From Candidatus Peregrinibacteria bacterium (GTDB taxonomy: Bacteria > Patescibacteriota > Gracilibacteria > UBA1369): a stretch of 9,075 nt of DNA. How positions within the stretch are numbered: the stretch's first letter is position 1; every line of letters starts with the position of its first letter. The position numbers and the translations under genes were made by a program. The notes below the pieces were generated by a model. The model was not told the origin of the DNA, did not search any database, and saw nothing but the letters and a program-made list of their open reading frames with translations. This document shows positions 7,547 to 9,075 of this stretch, one piece after another. The DNA lies in the NCBI GenBank assembly GCA_014728765.1, contig WJLA01000105.1:1-9075 (forward strand), given 5' to 3'.

Positions 7547-7622
7547 GGGCCCGTAGCTCAGGGGTTAGAGCAGTCGGCTCATAACCGATTGGTCGTTGGT
7601 TCAAATCCAACCGGGCCCACCA
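7547..7622 (+). tRNA. tRNA with CAT anticodon, probably tRNA-Ile2 (otherwise elongator Met)
   Basis: A complete 76-base cloverleaf with encoded CCA is visible. The acceptor stem GGGCCCG/CGGGCCC pairs fully, the D-arm is GCTC/GAGC, the anticodon arm is GTCGG-CTCATAA-CCGAT with a G-U at the base, and the T-arm is GTTGG-TTCAAAT-CCAAC. The G1-C72 pair excludes a bacterial initiator, which has an unpaired 1-72 and GGG/CCC in the anticodon stem. The anticodon arm, the GGTCG junction and the T-arm resemble bacterial Ile2 tRNAs, where C34 is modified to lysidine by TilS, more than elongator Met. The Ile2 reading is by recall of known sequences, not by alignment. Confidence 0.95.
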
Positions 7623-7643
7623 TTCTCTAAGCCTATTTTAGCA

Positions 7644-7672
7644 TTTTCAGATTAGTGTTTTTATGATACAAT
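7644..7672 (+). promoter_or_regulatory. Promoter of the 153-residue unknown gene
   Basis: TTTTCA (7644-7649, four of six) lies 17 bases before TACAAT (7667-7672, five of six), and TGA precedes the -10 as an extended element. The start would be near 7679, leaving a leader of about 18 bases before the ATG at 7697. Confidence 0.6.
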
Positions 7673-7696
7673 ATTGATATAAAAAAACTCAATAAG

Positions 7697-8158
7697 ATGT
7701 CTTTTAGCGAAAATCCAAATTACGAATCTGCGGCAGACACTCCTGAGAAAAAGCCTAAAAGTTTTTGGGAATCCAGAAATAAGAAAAATGAAAAGAGAGA
7801 AAATGAACTGAAAGTGATAGAAGCCAATGAGGCATTAGATTCCAAGTTAGATGAGCTGCAAAAAGCATTTCAAGCTGAATATGATCGATTGTGTGATGAG
7901 AATGCTGCAAATCCTCTTGGAGATGCTGTTGAATTTCTGAATAAAAAATTAAATCAAGACAAGGCACTAGTCGAAAAAATCAGCAAAATTCCAGAAGACA
8001 GGGTGCATCTTGAGAGAGAAAACTATTTACGAAAGTCTACTGATCCTGCTTTTGGCTCTGAATATAATAATTGGTGGCATGTCAGAGTATATTTTCAAAA
8101 TGGTGAAATAGGTACTGGTTGGTGGGATAATTTTGACGAGGAACAGGGTAACGTTTAG
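7697..8158 (+). CDS. Hypothetical protein, 153 residues, unrecognised
   Basis: I do not recognise this protein. The N-terminal third is polar and charged, with a KKPKSFWESRNKKNEKRENE segment (18-37) that is likely disordered or nucleic-acid or membrane-surface binding. A helical, possibly coiled-coil stretch follows at about 36-66 (ELKVIEANEALDSKLDELQK). A second helical region spans 75-95. The C-terminus changes character: NNWWHVRVYFQNGEIGTGWW (124-143) contains two WW pairs around a beta-like segment, looking like a small aromatic beta domain. There is no signal peptide or membrane helix, so it is probably cytoplasmic. The frame is credible because a good promoter sits just upstream, composition is protein-like throughout, and it ends at TAG with a new promoter shortly after. 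No Shine-Dalgarno sequence precedes the ATG. Confidence 0.7.
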   Translation: MSFSENPNYESAADTPEKKPKSFWESRNKKNEKRENELKVIEANEALDSKLDELQKAFQAEYDRLCDENAANPLGDAVEFLNKKLNQDKALVEKISKIPEDRVHLERENYLRKSTDPAFGSEYNNWWHVRVYFQNGEIGTGWWDNFDEEQGNV

Positions 8159-8173
8159 AGAAATTCACCAGTA

Positions 8174-8202
8174 TTGAATTAACTTCTTTTCTTTTGTATA
8201 AT
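8174..8202 (+). promoter_or_regulatory. Strong promoter upstream of the DUF2164 pair
   Basis: TTGAAT (8174-8179, four of six) and a perfect TATAAT (8197-8202) are separated by exactly 17 bases. Transcription would begin near 8209, giving a leader of about 59 bases to the ATG at 8268, the longest predicted leader in the window. The leader includes the palindrome GAAGGCCTTC (8228-8237). Confidence 0.65.
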
Positions 8203-8267
8203 CTTTGCAAAAGTGAATTTAGTATCGAAGGCCTTCAGCAGAGAAGTGGTTTAAATAAATGTTAAAA

Positions 8268-8516
8268 ATGACAAAATGTAATTGGGTAATGCTATCAAAG
8301 GAGAAGTAGGTAAAGCTACTGCAAGAGCTGATTGATTATTTGAACAGTGAACATGACATCGAAGTTGGAGTGATTGGAGCTGAAGATATTCTTGATTTCT
8401 TTCAACAAAGTGCCGGTCAGGATTTTTATAACAAGGTCGTGGAGGACTCGCGCGAGGTTTTAAAACAAAAATTTGATGATTTGGATTTGGATTTAACTGT
8501 ATTGCTTAAGAAATAA
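8268..8516 (+). pseudogene. DUF2164 family protein interrupted by an in-frame TAG
   Basis: Read through, the frame gives 82 positions with a stop at codon 14 (TAG 8307-8309). Before the stop it reads MLSKEK; after it, VKLLQELIDYLNSEHDIEVG. Further on come GAEDILDFF (37-45), FYNKVVEDSREVL (53-65) and FDDLDLDL (69-76). This is the DUF2164 pattern: an N-terminal 'LSKE' helix, a 'D.E.G...AE.LLDFF' block and a 'YN..V.D....L...' helix, at the usual length of about 80 residues. Family function is unknown. The stop falls inside the conserved first helix, at a position normally held by a charged residue, and one base change from AAG, CAG or GAG would create it. No ATG, GTG or TTG follows before TTG at 8340, so a restart would lose much of the first helix. 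A strong promoter and a tightly coupled downstream gene argue for recent damage or a sequence error. Confidence 0.7.
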
Positions 8517-8518
8517 CA

Positions 8519-8674
8519 ATGACTATTGAATATAATGGTGCTGAGCGCGAAGCTAAAAATGGTGTAGATTTGCATGATGTGATTTTATCAAAATCTCTCC
8601 CGAAACCAGATCCAGAAATTGTGCAGCTGGCACATGAAGCTGCATATAAAGTTTTAGCCAGAATCAAGAAGTAA
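8519..8674 (+). CDS. Small hypothetical protein, 51 residues
   Basis: The ATG begins two bases after the stop of the DUF2164 frame, so the two are almost certainly co-transcribed and possibly translationally coupled. The protein reads MTIEYNGAEREAKNGVDLHD at the start and ends with a helix, IVQLAHEAAYKVLARIKK (34-51). A LPKPDPE linker separates the two parts. It is soluble with no signal peptide. I recognise no family. Support comes from position, the good helical C-terminus and a clean stop, not from homology. There is no Shine-Dalgarno sequence, which fits either coupling or the general pattern of this window. If the amber codon in the upstream gene stops translation early, expression of this gene may be reduced. 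Confidence 0.55.
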   Translation: MTIEYNGAEREAKNGVDLHDVILSKSLPKPDPEIVQLAHEAAYKVLARIKK

Positions 8675-8687
8675 GCTTGTGAAGCTT
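8673..8687. repeat. Short hairpin-forming repeat after the 51-residue gene
   Basis: AAGCTT at 8673-8678 and 8682-8687 are separated by GTG and can fold into a six-pair hairpin that overlaps the TAA stop. It is followed by TTAATAAG, not a real U-tract, so at best it is a weak terminator or processing site between the small operon and tRNA-Ala. Confidence 0.3.
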
Positions 8688-8721
8688 TAATAAGTGTGTT
8701 AAAAATGATCCGATTCCAAAC

Positions 8722-8798
8722 GGGGCTATAGCTCAGCTGGCTAGAGCGCTACGCTGGCAGGGTAGAGGTTATGGGTTCAAGTCCCATTAGCTCCACCA
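8722..8798 (+). tRNA. tRNA-Ala (GGC)
   Basis: A complete 77-base cloverleaf with encoded CCA. The acceptor stem GGGGCTA/TAGCTCC carries the G3-U70 wobble that AlaRS recognises. The D-arm is GCTC/GAGC, the anticodon loop is CTGGCAG with anticodon GGC, and the T-arm is ATGGG-TTCAAGT-CCCAT. The anticodon stem CTACG/GGTAG has a G-G mismatch at 31-39, next to the loop; the other four pairs are normal. Identity is secure. Confidence 0.95.
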
Positions 8799-8810
8799 TT
8801 AAGACGAAAG

Positions 8811-8841
8811 AAAGGCTTAATCTTCAGGATTGGGCTTTTTA
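8811..8841 (+). terminator. Intrinsic terminator after tRNA-Ala
   Basis: GCTTAATC (8815-8822) pairs with GATTGGGC (8828-8835) through eight pairs, two of them G-U, around a five-base loop TTCAG. T5 (8836-8840) follows. An upstream AAAG can extend the stem into the T-tract. Placed 13 bases after the tRNA CCA, it should end that transcript. Confidence 0.75.
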
Positions 8842-8971
8842 GTGTGTTTGTGGGGTTCAAGGATTTTGTGGATTGATGGCACCGTTTGGCAACGTGTGGC
8901 GGCCTATGAAAATGTTTTGTCTATTTGAAGAGGATTTTTAGTGTTCGGTTGGTGGTTCAAGACTGGAAATA
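8842..8971. other. Non-coding stretch, no gene supported
   Basis: No credible gene is seen on either strand. A 21-codon ATG frame (8876-8941) has no start signal and no recognisable product. A locally GC-richer patch (about 8876-8905) with imperfect self-complementarity stands out from the AT-rich surroundings, but I could not assign it. Confidence 0.5.
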
Positions 8972-9021
8972 AATGTAAACGAATTTAGACTTTTTGTTTA
9001 CATTCCAACAAAGATGTAAAC
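8972..9021. promoter_or_regulatory. Candidate operator: inverted repeat plus third TGTAAAC copy
   Basis: AATGTAAACGAA (8972-8983) and TTTGTTTACATT (8993-9004) form a 12-pair inverted repeat with one G-U and a nine-base loop. The core AATGTAAAC/GTTTACATT is a perfect nine-base match. A third copy, ATGTAAAC, lies at 9014-9021 in direct orientation. All three sit within 85 bases upstream of a predicted promoter, which suggests binding sites for a dimeric regulator. No T-tract follows, so it is not a terminator. Confidence 0.45.
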
Positions 9022-9047
9022 AGTTTTATTTGTTTGGAAATTTTATT

Positions 9048-9056
9048 TGATATGAT
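9048..9056 (+). promoter_or_regulatory. Extended -10 promoter for a gene beyond the right edge
   Basis: TGATATGAT holds an extended -10 (TGn followed by TATGAT, five of six at 9051-9056). A -35 match 16 bases upstream is poor (TTTGTT, 9029-9034), as extended -10 promoters allow. Transcription would begin near 9063 and run out of the window. Confidence 0.45.
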
Positions 9057-9075
9057 TTATATATCATTAATAAAC

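Noticed and set aside
7523..7590. TAACCGATT direct repeat (7523-7531 and inside the tRNA at 7582-7590)
   Set aside because: Nine bases, no extension, and no mobile gene between or beside the copies.
8298..8305. AAAGGAGA as a strong Shine-Dalgarno inside the DUF2164 gene
   Set aside because: No ATG, GTG or TTG lies at suitable distance in frame; the bases encode the conserved Ser-Lys-Glu of the family, so the match is probably coincidental.
8876..8941. 21-codon frame MAPFGNVWRPMKMF...
   Set aside because: Very short, no start signal, no recognisable features.
8774..8961. GGTTCAAG three times (8774, 8854, 8954) as possible tRNA-derived or att repeats
   Set aside because: Only eight bases match each time, flanks differ, and no integrase or tRNA fragment accompanies them.
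1..9075. UGA reassigned to glycine or tryptophan, as in some Patescibacteria
   Set aside because: The long frames, including one of 1087 codons, have no internal TGA and use ordinary Gly and Trp codons.
1..9075. Archaeal origin, suggested by missing Shine-Dalgarno sites, a leaderless promoter and a Hef-like helicase
   Set aside because: Bacterial -35/-10 and extended -10 promoters, intrinsic terminators, DUF2164, bPH2 and a lipobox protein point to bacteria.

Overview
The window is AT-rich, gene-dense bacterial DNA. It carries extended -10 and -35/-10 promoters, intrinsic terminators, a lipobox protein and two tRNAs with encoded CCA. The genetic code looks standard: long frames run without internal TGA, and both TAA and TAG act as stops. 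Almost no start codon has a Shine-Dalgarno sequence, and several promoters lie so close to the start that the mRNA would be leaderless or nearly so. Together with an H+-pumping pyrophosphatase, small unknown proteins and an odd large helicase, this suggests a little-studied lineage, perhaps Patescibacteria/CPR. That placement is inference; no marker gene here settles it.

Layout. Positions 1-243 (+) hold the 3' end of a DUF134/UPF0251 helix-turn-helix protein. It converges on a 1087-residue SF2 helicase at 269-3532 (-). The helicase diverges from a small membrane protein with a bacterial PH-like domain (3635-4162, +). That gene converges on hppA (4210-6210, -), and the two share a bidirectional terminator. 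hppA encodes a membrane pyrophosphatase whose diagnostic residues mark it as K+-independent and H+-pumping. It diverges from an HD-domain metal-dependent phosphohydrolase gene (start 6362, +).

Rightwards, all on the + strand, come a small lipoprotein (7272-7514), a CAT-anticodon tRNA that looks more like tRNA-Ile2 than tRNA-Met (7547-7622), an unrecognised 153-residue protein (7697-8158), a DUF2164 gene broken by an in-frame TAG (8268-8516), a 51-residue unknown protein two bases behind it, and tRNA-Ala(GGC) (8722-8798) followed by a terminator. The last 230 bases hold no convincing gene. They do contain an inverted repeat plus a third copy of TGTAAAC upstream of an extended -10 promoter that probably serves a gene beyond the window.

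The genes are mostly separate transcription units, not one pathway. No mobile element, CRISPR array or obvious defence island is visible. The most interesting object is the helicase. It has a roughly 350-residue, largely helical insert between its two RecA lobes containing a gapless internal duplication, a motif VI resembling the RIG-I/Dicer/Hef pattern, an unassigned C-terminal module, and a promoter placed to start transcription at the ATG.
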